Below are positions 31,865-39,381 of a DNA stretch of 39,381 bases, in pieces. This DNA is from Chloroflexota bacterium. GTDB lineage: Bacteria; Chloroflexota; Anaerolineae; Caldilineales; Caldilineaceae. The number at the start of each line of letters is the position of its first letter. Position 1 is the first letter of the stretch. The stretch spans positions 1 to 39,381 of the forward strand of contig QEUW01000025.1 of the NCBI GenBank assembly GCA_003577005.1. Direction: 5' to 3'. The notes under the pieces were generated by a model. It ran no database searches. It had not been told where the DNA came from and saw only the letters and a program-made list of their open reading frames with translations. Both the position numbers and the translations under genes were made by a program.

Positions 31865-34800
31865 TCAGAGCAGCGCCAGTAGGTCTTCAGCAGCGGAATG
31901 TAAATCGAGCATTCGGCTCTGTGCCTGAACAGCGGGGGACAGTTCGGCGGGCAGTTGCACTACAAATTGCGTCAGTTTTTGCTGCGCTCGCGTGCGAAAG
32001 GCGGACCAGCAGGCCGGATGTTGAGCCACCAGCGTCAATAACTGCACTGCCCGCGCCAGCTGTGAAGGTGCGGCCGCCGCGTCGACCACGGCCTGCTGGA
32101 CTTCCAATGCCAGTAGCACACCTGCATGATACAACCCACTGGCGAGCGATGGCAACAATCCGGTCTGGCTGGTGAGCATAAGCACTTCGCGCAGGTAGCC
32201 GCGAGCCGTAAAAAAATCAGCTTGGCGGTAAGCGGTCTCGACCAGACAAAAGAGATTGTAGGCAATGAAGAGCCTGCTGCCGGTCTCAGAAGCCAGGGCC
32301 AACCCGTCTTGTGCATGAGCCTGCGCCGCTTGATAGTCCCCAAGTTCGTTGAGCACCAACGCCATCATGGCGAGGCGGCTGGCAATGTGAAGCCGGAAGC
32401 CGATCTTGCGACAAATTTCCAGGCTCTGCTGGAGCCACCCTTTGGCGTGGCCCAACTGCTCGCCACCTTGCGCCCAGGCGACCATGCCAAACCCGCCCAA
32501 AGCCAGCGCCCGGCCTCGTTCATGGCCGAGGCGGTCGAAGATCGCCAGGGAGGTTTCATAATGTGTGCGGGCAACTTCGTACTCGCCGAGCAAGAAACAA
32601 GACCAGCCCAGGGCGTCGTGGGCCCAGGCCGTCCAATCGGGGCGGTCGAGTTCGTGGCAGATGGTCAGGCTTTCGGTAGCCAGCGCCTTGCCCCTGGCAA
32701 ACTCGCCAAAGTGCAGGTGGTGCATAGACAGTTCTTGCAATACATCAGCTAGCCCGTCACGGTGGCCGATCTGTTCAAAGATAGTGTAACTCTCGCGCAG
32801 ACGCTCCAACGCTGTCGACCAGTCGCCCTGCCAGACAGAAATCGCACCCAGGATCACGAGGGCGTCGCCAAGTGGTGTCTGCAAGGCCAACTTGCGAGCC
32901 AGGACGAGCGACCAGATCATGTCCTGTTCGGCGGCTTCGTAATCGCCCAGGAAATAGTAGAACATCCCGCGTTGGTGGATCAGCGAGCGGCGGACAAACT
33001 CGTAACGAGGATGGTTCTGCACCCCAGTCGCCTGTTCCAGTTGAACCAGAGAACGGGCAAAGAGGTCGGCGCCTTCGCGGCCGCGGCTGCGGGTCCAGAA
33101 GAAGCGATAGAGCGCAACAATCGCTGGTTCGAGCACCTCCAGATCACCCTGTGCAATCGCCCAGTCCCAGGCCGTGCGGATGTTTTCCAGATCTTCCGCC
33201 ACATCTGCCAGTGCGCCCTGCAACTGTTGGTTATACATCGACTGGTCATATTGGGCCAGAAATTGCAGATAGTAGCGGCTGTGAAGGGTGCGAGTCTTCG
33301 CTTCATCTTCGGGCCGGGCAGCCAGTTGCTCGGCGGCAAACTGGCGCAGCAATTCATGGAGTTGAAAACGCCCGCTTGGTGTCGCCCGTACCAGCGATTT
33401 GTCCACCAGCCGGCCCAGGGTCAACACGGTGGCGCCCGCCACCTCGCGCGCTGCCTGGCGCCGAACGCCACCGCGGAAGATGGCGAAGCGCGTCAGCACC
33501 GTGCGTTCAATCTCACTCAGCAGCGCCCAGGATTGTTCCAAGACGGCGCGCATACTGCGGTGGCGTTCGGGCACATTGCGCTGCTGCGTGGTGAGGATGT
33601 CGATGCCGCGCTCGATCTCATCGGCAATGGTTGCTGCTGACAATGTCTTGAGCCAGGCGGCGGCCAACTCCAGCGCCAGTGGCAACCCATCCACCATCCG
33701 GCAGATGCGTAGCACATGCGCTTCTTCTTGCGCCAACGAAAAATCAATACGCGCCCGGTGGGCGCATTGCTCGAACAACTGCACTGCGCCGTACCCGGCC
33801 ACCGATTGGAGAGGTTCAGCATCGGTAGCCGGGTACGAGAGGCCGGTGATCGGATGGAACCACTCTTCAGCCAGGTTGAGCGCCTCGCGCGAAGTAACGA
33901 GCAACTTGAGGTTGGGCGCTGCTGCTACCAGTTGCGCCACCAGTTCGGCGCCATCCAGCACCTGGTCGAAGTTATCCAGAATCAGCAGGAGCGCACACGA
34001 AGATAAATAGTCGAGCACCTGTTCTTGCACCGGGCGGTCACTGTACAGGTCCAGGCCCACGGTCGTGGCGATGGCCGGGCAAATTTCCCCGCTGCTCTGG
34101 GCATTTGTCAGGCCAACATAGAAGATGCCATCGATAAAGGGTTCGCTCGCCGCTCTCTCCCATAACAGTTGCCCTATCTGCAAAGCCAGCCGCGTTTTGC
34201 CAACACCGCCAGGACCGGTCAACGTCAGCAGGTGACAGGCAGGGTTGCGCAAGCGGCTGAGAATTTCGGCCACTTCCTCTTTACGACCTACAAAGGGGGT
34301 CGGTTGAGCGGGCAGGTTGTGGCGAGGTACGGCCGCGCGCAGGGGCGCAGCGGTCACCGAGTCTTGTTGCCGCCCTGCCAGGGTGGTTGTGCGCACCGGC
34401 AACGGCTCCATCCTGGAAGGGGGGGCGCCAACTTGTTCCCCGTGTGGTGGAAACTGTTTTGTGCGGATCGCTTCGTGCAGCGCCACAGTTTCCGGTTCTG
34501 GCGGCCCCCCTAACTCTTCCTGCAGAATCCGCTGGCACTCGGCATATTGCCGCAGCGCCGCAGATTGTTGACCCGACCGGGCATAGAGTTGCATCAAGTG
34601 GCGGTGAACCGGCTCGTGAAGCGGGTCAAGGGCCAGCCAGCGGCGGGCGTAGAGCAGGGCGCGGTCAAAATTGTGCGCTTGTTCGTATTGTTGCACCAAC
34701 TGCTCCAGCCCTTTCGCCAAAGAGTGGCGCAATTCCTCACGGCGAAAGAACTGCCAGTCGTCGAATGCCGGGCAGTCGGGGAGGGTAAAGCCAGCCAGAA

Positions 34801-35212
34801 AGTCGCTGGTGTAGAGTTCGACTGCCTCTGCCAGGCGCGCCACGGCTGTTTCCGGTGGCTGTGCGGCTGAGCCGCTCTTTGGCAATGCACCGGCCAGACA
34901 GTGCTCGAAGCGCGCAACATCGATCCAGAGATTGGCATGGGGAGAAAGACCAACGGTATCACCCGCGGTCATCAGCAGATCAGCGCCGAGCGCCTCGCTA
35001 ATGCGGTAGAGGGCGCGCCGCAACTTTCCCCGCGCGCCGCGCTGGTCATCATCGGGCCAGAAGAGAGTAGCCAGGGCGTCGCGGCTGTGCGGCTGTTTGG
35101 TAGCAGCAAGATAAAGGAAGAGCGCAAGCGCCTTCCGCAATCCAAACTCGACGATTTGCCCGCTGCGCAGCACGCGTGGCGGGCCGAAGAGGTGCAGTTC
35201 CAGTTGTACCAT
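31865..35212 (-). CDS. AfsR-like BTAD/NB-ARC/TPR transcriptional regulator, copy 2
   Basis: 1115 aa with the same architecture as its neighbours: winged helix (LFGPPRVLRSGQIVEFGLRK...), BTAD, and a linker rich in Pro, Thr and Arg (about 255-305). STAND ATPase with Walker A GPGGVGKT (333-340), Walker B LLLILDNFDQ, LLVTSREALNL and GLPLALELAAAW; TPR array to the end. The ATG is 10 bp after the stop of copy 3, and the copy 3 TAA is part of its Shine-Dalgarno (TAAGGAGG), so the two are translationally coupled. Parts of the ATPase region are almost identical in DNA to copy 3, including 53 exact bases at 33609-33661. The BTAD linker differs from both other copies, which may reflect different inputs. 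Confidence 0.9.
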   Translation of the reverse strand: MVQLELHLFGPPRVLRSGQIVEFGLRKALALFLYLAATKQPHSRDALATLFWPDDDQRGARGKLRRALYRISEALGADLLMTAGDTVGLSPHANLWIDVARFEHCLAGALPKSGSAAQPPETAVARLAEAVELYTSDFLAGFTLPDCPAFDDWQFFRREELRHSLAKGLEQLVQQYEQAHNFDRALLYARRWLALDPLHEPVHRHLMQLYARSGQQSAALRQYAECQRILQEELGGPPEPETVALHEAIRTKQFPPHGEQVGAPPSRMEPLPVRTTTLAGRQQDSVTAAPLRAAVPRHNLPAQPTPFVGRKEEVAEILSRLRNPACHLLTLTGPGGVGKTRLALQIGQLLWERAASEPFIDGIFYVGLTNAQSSGEICPAIATTVGLDLYSDRPVQEQVLDYLSSCALLLILDNFDQVLDGAELVAQLVAAAPNLKLLVTSREALNLAEEWFHPITGLSYPATDAEPLQSVAGYGAVQLFEQCAHRARIDFSLAQEEAHVLRICRMVDGLPLALELAAAWLKTLSAATIADEIERGIDILTTQQRNVPERHRSMRAVLEQSWALLSEIERTVLTRFAIFRGGVRRQAAREVAGATVLTLGRLVDKSLVRATPSGRFQLHELLRQFAAEQLAARPEDEAKTRTLHSRYYLQFLAQYDQSMYNQQLQGALADVAEDLENIRTAWDWAIAQGDLEVLEPAIVALYRFFWTRSRGREGADLFARSLVQLEQATGVQNHPRYEFVRRSLIHQRGMFYYFLGDYEAAEQDMIWSLVLARKLALQTPLGDALVILGAISVWQGDWSTALERLRESYTIFEQIGHRDGLADVLQELSMHHLHFGEFARGKALATESLTICHELDRPDWTAWAHDALGWSCFLLGEYEVARTHYETSLAIFDRLGHERGRALALGGFGMVAWAQGGEQLGHAKGWLQQSLEICRKIGFRLHIASRLAMMALVLNELGDYQAAQAHAQDGLALASETGSRLFIAYNLFCLVETAYRQADFFTARGYLREVLMLTSQTGLLPSLASGLYHAGVLLALEVQQAVVDAAAAPSQLARAVQLLTLVAQHPACWSAFRTRAQQKLTQFVVQLPAELSPAVQAQSRMLDLHSAAEDLLALL

Positions 35213-35222
35213 TGATGCCTCC

Positions 35223-38200
35223 TTATAAGAGGCCGATTACCTCTTCTGCTATGGTACGCAAGTCGCGCCCCGGAACCTTTTCGCCGGCCTCCTCTTCGAC
35301 CGGCACTTGTTCGAGGAGCCGCCGTGCGCGCGTGCGGTAGATATGCCAGCAGGCCGGGTATGCGGCGACAGACCCCAGCAGTTGTATAGCCAACATTTGC
35401 TGGCGGCGACGAGATGCCTGCTCCGGCTCCTGATCGCATTCCACCAACAGGAGCACGCCTGCATGGTACAAGGCAATAGCCAGCGACGGTAGCAGGTTCA
35501 CCTGCCTTGCCAGGATGAGCAGCTCGCGCAAGTGGCGGCGGGCGGTTACATAGTCGGACCGCCGGTAGGCCGATTCGGCCAGACAAAAGAGATTATAGGC
35601 CATAAAAACAGGGCTGCCTGTCTCTGAGGCGACGGACAGACCTTCCTGAGCGTATGCGTGCGCCGCCTGGTAGTCGCCCAAATCATTGAAAATCAGCGCT
35701 ATCATGCTGAGCCGGCTGGCGATGTGGAGACGATAACCAATGCGGCGGAAGGTAGCCAGGCTCTGTTCGGTCAGGGTCCTGGCTCTGACAAGCGCCTCGC
35801 CCCCCTTGGCCCAGGCCACCATCCCCAGCCCACCCCATCCCAGAGCGACGCCCCGTTCGTGGCCGATGTGCTCGAAGAGGGTGAGGGAGCGTTCATAGTG
35901 TGCTTGGGCGGCCTCATAGTCGCCGGTCAGAAACGCATGCCAGCCTAGCGCATCGTGCGCCCAGGCCGTCCAGTCTGGCCGTTCCAGGTCGCGGCAGAGC
36001 ATGAGGCTTTCCGAAGCGAGCCGGTGGCCTTGAGCAAAATCGCCAAATTGCAGGTGGAGCATAGCCAGATGATGGATGACATCGGCCAGGCCGTGGATGT
36101 TGCCGGTCTGTTCAAAGATGGCGCGACTTTCTTCGAGATGTTCCTGTGCCGCCGTTCGCTGTCCCCGCCACGCTGCCGTGATGCCCAGGATGATCAACGC
36201 CTCGGCGACTTCGGTCTGCTGCCCCAATTTGCGTGACAGCAACAGTGCGCTGGCGCTGTCATGTTCGCAGGCTTCATAGTCACCCAGAAAGAAGTGGAAG
36301 ACCCCACGCTGGATGAGCAGGTGGCGCAACAAGTGTTCGTGGCGCGGATGTTGGCGCAGTTGCGGCGCCTCCTGCAAGTGAGCCAGCGCCTGCGAAAAGA
36401 GCGCGGCGCCCTCAAGACCGCGGCTGCGCGTCCAGTAGAAGTGGTACAACGGCTCTACCGCCTGCTCGACCGCCTCCAGTTGACCGGCGTTGAGCGCCCA
36501 CTCCCACGCCGCTTGAATGTTGTCGATCTCGGCCCCCAGGTCGGCTAGGGCCTGCTGTTGATGTTTGTTGTAGAGCTGGGTCTCATAGCCGGCCAGAAGT
36601 TGGAGATAGAAGCGGCTGTGTTTGGCGCGTGTGGTCTCTTCCTCGGCGGGCCGGGCGGCCAACTGCTCGCCTGCAAACTGTCGCAACAACTCGTGCAGTT
36701 GATAGCGACCGTTCGCCGTCGCCCGCACGAGCGACTTTTCGATGAGCGTGGCCAGGGTCAAGAGCGAGGCGCCCGTCACCTGCGCCGCTGCTTCCTGGCG
36801 AAAGCCCCCACGAAAGATCGAGAGACGCATGAGCACATCCTGTTCTTTGGCAGGGAGCATCTTCCAGGTCTGTTCGAGCACCGCACGCATGTTGCGGTGG
36901 CGTTCGGGCACATTGCGCTGTTGGGTGATGAGCAGGTCGATCCCACGCTCGATCTCATCGGCAATGGTTGCTGCTGACAATGTCTTGAGCCAGGCGGCAG
37001 CCAGCTCGAGCGCCAACGGCAACCCATCCACCAACCGACAGATACGCAGCGCATGAATCTCTTCTGCGGCGAGCGAGAAATCGATGCGCGCCCGGTGCGC
37101 ACATTGTTCAAAGAGCTGCACCGCGCCGTATTCGGCCAGCGGCCGTGTCACCGCTTCGTCGCTGGCCGGGTACGAGAGGCCGATGATTGGGTGAAACCAC
37201 TCTTCGGCCAGGTTGAGCGCCTCGCGCGAAGTGACAAGCAGCTTGAGGTTGGGCGCTGTCGCCACCAGTTCTGCCACCAGTTCGGCGCCGTCCAGCATGT
37301 GGTCGAAGTTGTCGAGGATCAACAACAGCGACCGCTCGCGCAGACTGGCAAGCAATTGTTCTTTGGCGGTTGCGTCGCTGTAGAGGTTGATCTCAAGCGC
37401 AGCCGCCACGGCGGTCGGAATATCTGCCGGTGTACGGGTTGCGACCAGCGAAACAAAAAAGACGCCATCGATGAACACCGGCCCCGCGTCGCTGGCGCCG
37501 GGTGGATCCGCACTGGCATCCAGAATCAGTTGGGCAGCCTGTAATGCCAGGCGCGTCTTGCCGACACCACCCGGCCCGGCCAGCGTCAGCAGGCGACAAG
37601 CGGGGTTGTGCAACCGGTTGAGAAGATCGACCAATTCCTGTTCACGGCCGACAAAGGGCGTGGTCTGCGCCGGCAGGTTATGGCGTCGCGGCGGTGGGGC
37701 AGAGAGGAGAACTGACTGTCGGGCGACGGTGACACTCGCAGCGACCACCGGTGGCGCCAATTGCTTGCTACGGATTGCCTCCATGAGCGCCCGCGTTTCC
37801 TCTTCCGGCGGCGCGTCAAACTCCTCGGCCATGATGCGCTCACACTCGGCATACTGGCGCAGCGCAGCTGAGTACTGACCCGACCAGGCATAGAGCTGCA
37901 TCAGATGGCGATGCACTGGCTCATAGAGTGGGTCGAGCACCAGCCAGCGCCGCGCATAGCCAATGGCCTGGTCGTATTCGCCCGCTGCCTGATAACTCTG
38001 CACCAATTGTTCCAAAACGCTGGTAAACGAGCGGCGCAGGTCTTCGCGCTGATAGTATTGCCAATCATCGAAGGCAGGGCAGTCGGGCAAGGTAAAGCCG
38101 GCCAGAAAGTCGTCTGTGTAGAGTTGCACTGCCATCGCTAACTTTGCCAAACAATCTGGCGGCAAGGGCGCTCTGTTGCTGTGCGGCAGTGTATCCGCCA

Positions 38201-38516
38201 GATGACGCTGGAAAACCTCACTGTCAAGCCAGAAGTCGACCTGAGTTGCAAAGCTGATGGTTTCGGCGCTGGCAATCAGCCACTCGTCGCCGATGATTTC
38301 GTTGATGCGGTAGAGGGTGCGGCGTAGGTTGGCGCGCGCCTCGCGCTGATTATTTTCGGGCCAGAAGAGGGTAGCCAGGCTGTCGCGGCTGTGCTGTTGC
38401 CTGGTGACGGCGAGATAGATGAAGAGGGCCAGCGCCTTTTTGAGGCTGATCTCACAGAGGTGGCCAGCACGCGTGAGACGGGGCGGACCAAACACGTAAA
38501 GCTCTAACTGGGCCAC
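35223..38516 (-). CDS. AfsR-like BTAD/NB-ARC/TPR transcriptional regulator, copy 3 (first in operon)
   Basis: 1097 aa from GTG 38516 with AGGAGGAGG upstream. Winged helix about 1-95 (LFWPENNQREARANLRRTLYRI), BTAD about 98-250 (AFDDWQYYQREDL, YARRWLVLDPLYEPVHRHLMQLY), and a short linker. STAND ATPase with Walker A GPGGVGKT at 314-321, Walker B SLLLILDNFDH, LLVTSREALNL and GLPLALELAAAW. TPR repeats from about residue 640 (AWAHDALGWHAFLTGDYEAAQAHYERSL). As the promoter-proximal gene of the triplet it may govern the others. The signal it senses and its target promoters are not known; the heptamer cluster at 38715-38784 is a candidate operator. The promoter is predicted at 38558-38586. Confidence 0.91.
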   Translation of the reverse strand: MAQLELYVFGPPRLTRAGHLCEISLKKALALFIYLAVTRQQHSRDSLATLFWPENNQREARANLRRTLYRINEIIGDEWLIASAETISFATQVDFWLDSEVFQRHLADTLPHSNRAPLPPDCLAKLAMAVQLYTDDFLAGFTLPDCPAFDDWQYYQREDLRRSFTSVLEQLVQSYQAAGEYDQAIGYARRWLVLDPLYEPVHRHLMQLYAWSGQYSAALRQYAECERIMAEEFDAPPEEETRALMEAIRSKQLAPPVVAASVTVARQSVLLSAPPPRRHNLPAQTTPFVGREQELVDLLNRLHNPACRLLTLAGPGGVGKTRLALQAAQLILDASADPPGASDAGPVFIDGVFFVSLVATRTPADIPTAVAAALEINLYSDATAKEQLLASLRERSLLLILDNFDHMLDGAELVAELVATAPNLKLLVTSREALNLAEEWFHPIIGLSYPASDEAVTRPLAEYGAVQLFEQCAHRARIDFSLAAEEIHALRICRLVDGLPLALELAAAWLKTLSAATIADEIERGIDLLITQQRNVPERHRNMRAVLEQTWKMLPAKEQDVLMRLSIFRGGFRQEAAAQVTGASLLTLATLIEKSLVRATANGRYQLHELLRQFAGEQLAARPAEEETTRAKHSRFYLQLLAGYETQLYNKHQQQALADLGAEIDNIQAAWEWALNAGQLEAVEQAVEPLYHFYWTRSRGLEGAALFSQALAHLQEAPQLRQHPRHEHLLRHLLIQRGVFHFFLGDYEACEHDSASALLLSRKLGQQTEVAEALIILGITAAWRGQRTAAQEHLEESRAIFEQTGNIHGLADVIHHLAMLHLQFGDFAQGHRLASESLMLCRDLERPDWTAWAHDALGWHAFLTGDYEAAQAHYERSLTLFEHIGHERGVALGWGGLGMVAWAKGGEALVRARTLTEQSLATFRRIGYRLHIASRLSMIALIFNDLGDYQAAHAYAQEGLSVASETGSPVFMAYNLFCLAESAYRRSDYVTARRHLRELLILARQVNLLPSLAIALYHAGVLLLVECDQEPEQASRRRQQMLAIQLLGSVAAYPACWHIYRTRARRLLEQVPVEEEAGEKVPGRDLRTIAEEVIGLL

Positions 38517-38557
38517 GACCTCCTCCTATTCGATTTTTTTATGCCGTACGTTTGCTA

Positions 38558-38586
38558 ATCCTAGCTGAAAAACACCAGAATCACAA
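38558..38586 (-). promoter_or_regulatory. predicted promoter of the regulator triplet
   Basis: On the minus strand TTGTGA (38586-38581), a 17-bp spacer and TAGGAT (38563-38558), each matching 4 of 6 consensus bases. Such a weak promoter would suit activator dependence. Leader about 35 nt. Confidence 0.5.
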
Positions 38587-38714
38587 CTTTAATAACTGTA
38601 GAAGTTATGCAGTTGCTCAGGTGCGATGCACTTGCAAAGTGCGTTGCGCCTCTGGCTGGCCGATCCCAACCGCGTACCTTCTAAGTCGACAATCCCTGCG
38701 GCAAGCACGCCCCT

Positions 38715-38784
38715 ATCCAAACTTCGTCCAAGACAAAGCGCAATTTGGACGCCGTCTGGACACGCACTTTGATGAGTTTTGGAC
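38715..38784. promoter_or_regulatory. cluster of TTTGGAC-like heptamers, candidate BTAD-regulator operator
   Basis: Plus strand: TTTGGAC (38744-38750), TCTGGAC (38755-38761) and TTTGGAC (38778-38784), with start-to-start distances of 11 and 23 bp. Minus strand: CTTGGAC (38732-38726) and TTTGGAT (38721-38715). SARP/BTAD activators typically bind heptamer direct repeats one helical turn apart. The cluster lies about 130-200 bp upstream of the triplet promoter and upstream of the exported-protein gene. Confidence 0.4.
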
Positions 38785-38865
38785 ATCCGCCCCTTATCTT
38801 TCCAGTCGATACACTGGCCGCAGCCTGGCAGAGCGCTATGTGGTTTTGGGTGCGCTAATTTTATG

Positions 38866-38887
38866 AAAGGAGGAGAATCCAATGTGA
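38866..38887 (+). promoter_or_regulatory. strong Shine-Dalgarno followed by ATG-TGA (start-stop) and overlapping GTG
   Basis: AAAGGAGGAG (38866-38875) is followed 6 nt later by ATG (38882-38884) and at once by TGA (38885-38887). A GTG at 38884, 8 nt from the Shine-Dalgarno, opens a frame of 52 codons that runs in frame into the ATG at 39040. Confidence 0.55.
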
Positions 38888-38970
38888 CGGCTCACCCGTT
38901 TCTATGCCCACTATGCGCTGGCCGCGCGGGCGACCGTCGGTTTTCGTCTTACGTTGAATTGATGCGCTAT

Positions 38971-38988
38971 GCCGCCCGTCCGGGCGGC
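38971..38988 (+). other. GC-rich palindrome upstream of the exported-protein gene
   Basis: GCCGCCCG (38971-38978) and CGGGCGGC (38981-38988) are perfect complements separated by 2 bp. It is followed by a TATAGT at 39012-39017, so it could be an operator near the promoter. The remainder of the region from 38588 to 39039, apart from the heptamer cluster and start-stop, shows no recognisable gene. Confidence 0.4.
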
Positions 38989-39039
38989 GCACACGACAGG
39001 ATCACCAATAGTATAGTAAAACAGATCGGAGCAAAATCT

Positions 39040-39381
39040 ATGAACAGTATGCGTATTCAATGCCACCGGCTCTTTGCATTACTGATCTGCGCCAGCCTGG
39101 TACTCGTACCGGCGGTGGATGTGGCAGCACAAGAGCCTCTTCATCCACCCCGGCCCCTGAGGAGGATACTGCCGAGACTGCTGAGGAAAGCAGCGAAACG
39201 CCAGTCGTCGAACCGCCGCCTACTCTCGAACCAGAACCGGTGGTGGTCGATGAAGAGGCGACGCCCTGGCTGCCGGCCGATGCGGTCTTTGCCCCGCCCC
39301 AGCCCGAAGATCTGGAGCCGGTGGCAGACCTGCCTGAAGAGACGCCGCTGGAAGCAGAAATCCTGGCCGGTTTGCAGCCAA
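39040..39381 (+). pseudogene. exported Pro/Glu-rich protein, 5' part only, with apparent frame break
   Basis: The ATG at 39040 (GGAG 8 nt upstream) begins a clear signal peptide, MNSMRIQCHRLFALLICASL, continuing VLVPAVDVAAQE with cleavage expected after VAA (residue 30). From about 39136 this frame becomes Arg/Trp-rich and unlikely, whereas the frame shifted by one base (codons starting 39138) reads SSTPAPEEDTAETAEESS and then PPPTLEPEPVVVDEEATPW up to the window edge. That acidic proline-rich linker is typical after a signal peptide in this phylum. A single missing base near 39131-39138 would restore one protein. It may be a sequencing error, a real frameshift, or regulated slippage. The downstream domain, and so the function, lies outside the window. 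Confidence 0.6.

Noticed and set aside
32762..33640. 292-codon open frame on the plus strand
   Set aside because: Antisense to regulator copy 2; similar shadow frames occur opposite the paralogues because their codon use is alike.
38552..38866. 104-codon frame upstream of the exported-protein gene
   Set aside because: It crosses the predicted promoter and heptamer cluster of the opposing operon, has no Shine-Dalgarno and an unmatched composition; kept as non-coding.

Overview
The window looks like a chromosomal segment of a G+C-rich bacterium, most probably a Chloroflexota member (Anaerolineae/Caldilineae type). This is inferred from gene style rather than a marker gene: three giant AfsR-like BTAD/NB-ARC/TPR regulators, a kinase paired with an FHA-winged-helix protein, a Zn-ribbon/LysM membrane protein, and a coaD / coiled-coil / DUF177 / rpmF / fabD neighbourhood. 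Transcription signals are sigma70-like (TTGACA-N17-TATAAT at 13218). At least two starts (327 minus, 15798 plus) lie 6 nt behind a TATAAT and look leaderless.

Layout. 1-327: 3'-truncated YaeQ-like nuclease-fold gene. 591-4280: family-5 (peptide/nickel type) ABC importer with lipoprotein and two permeases but no ATPases. 4332-6641 (minus): a GHMP sugar kinase resembling plant galacturonokinase plus a sugar-1-phosphate nucleotidyltransferase, a plausible hexuronate salvage pair. 6792-6938: transposase remnant, followed by an intact MntA-HepT toxin-antitoxin pair. 7729-8712: Gfo/Idh oxidoreductase. 8741-10661: divergent Ser/Thr kinase and FHA-winged-helix regulator. 10713-18827: housekeeping block of hemW, coaD, a coiled-coil protein with an apparent AUC start, DUF177, rpmF, fabD, a MITE-like element, fabG, nusB, tatA/B, tatC and a small coiled-coil protein. 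18908-25883: NTP-transferase, PAP2 phosphatase, acyl-CoA ligase, LysM protein, class IV aminotransferase and proA. 26314-28143: NTF2-like protein, SDR and small membrane protein in one operon. 28379-38516 (minus): three tandem paralogous BTAD-STAND regulators. 39040-end: an exported Pro/Glu-rich protein with an apparent frame break.

Two non-coding themes stand out. First, seven intergenic sites carry related but sequence-distinct elements: short tandem units (usually 7 bp) arranged as inverted arms, placed at gene 3' ends and sometimes supplying the stop codon. They resemble in architecture the short tandemly repeated repetitive sequences of cyanobacteria. Second, upstream of the triple-regulator operon there is a cluster of TTTGGAC-like heptamers, two in direct repeat with an 11-bp period, which is the operator layout used by SARP/BTAD-type activators.

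How the genes work together: the central block is translation, lipid and export housekeeping. The accessory parts are a signalling pair (kinase/FHA), a TA module with transposon debris, and the regulator triplet, whose targets may include its own promoter and the exported protein beside it. No rRNA, tRNA or CRISPR array was recognised.
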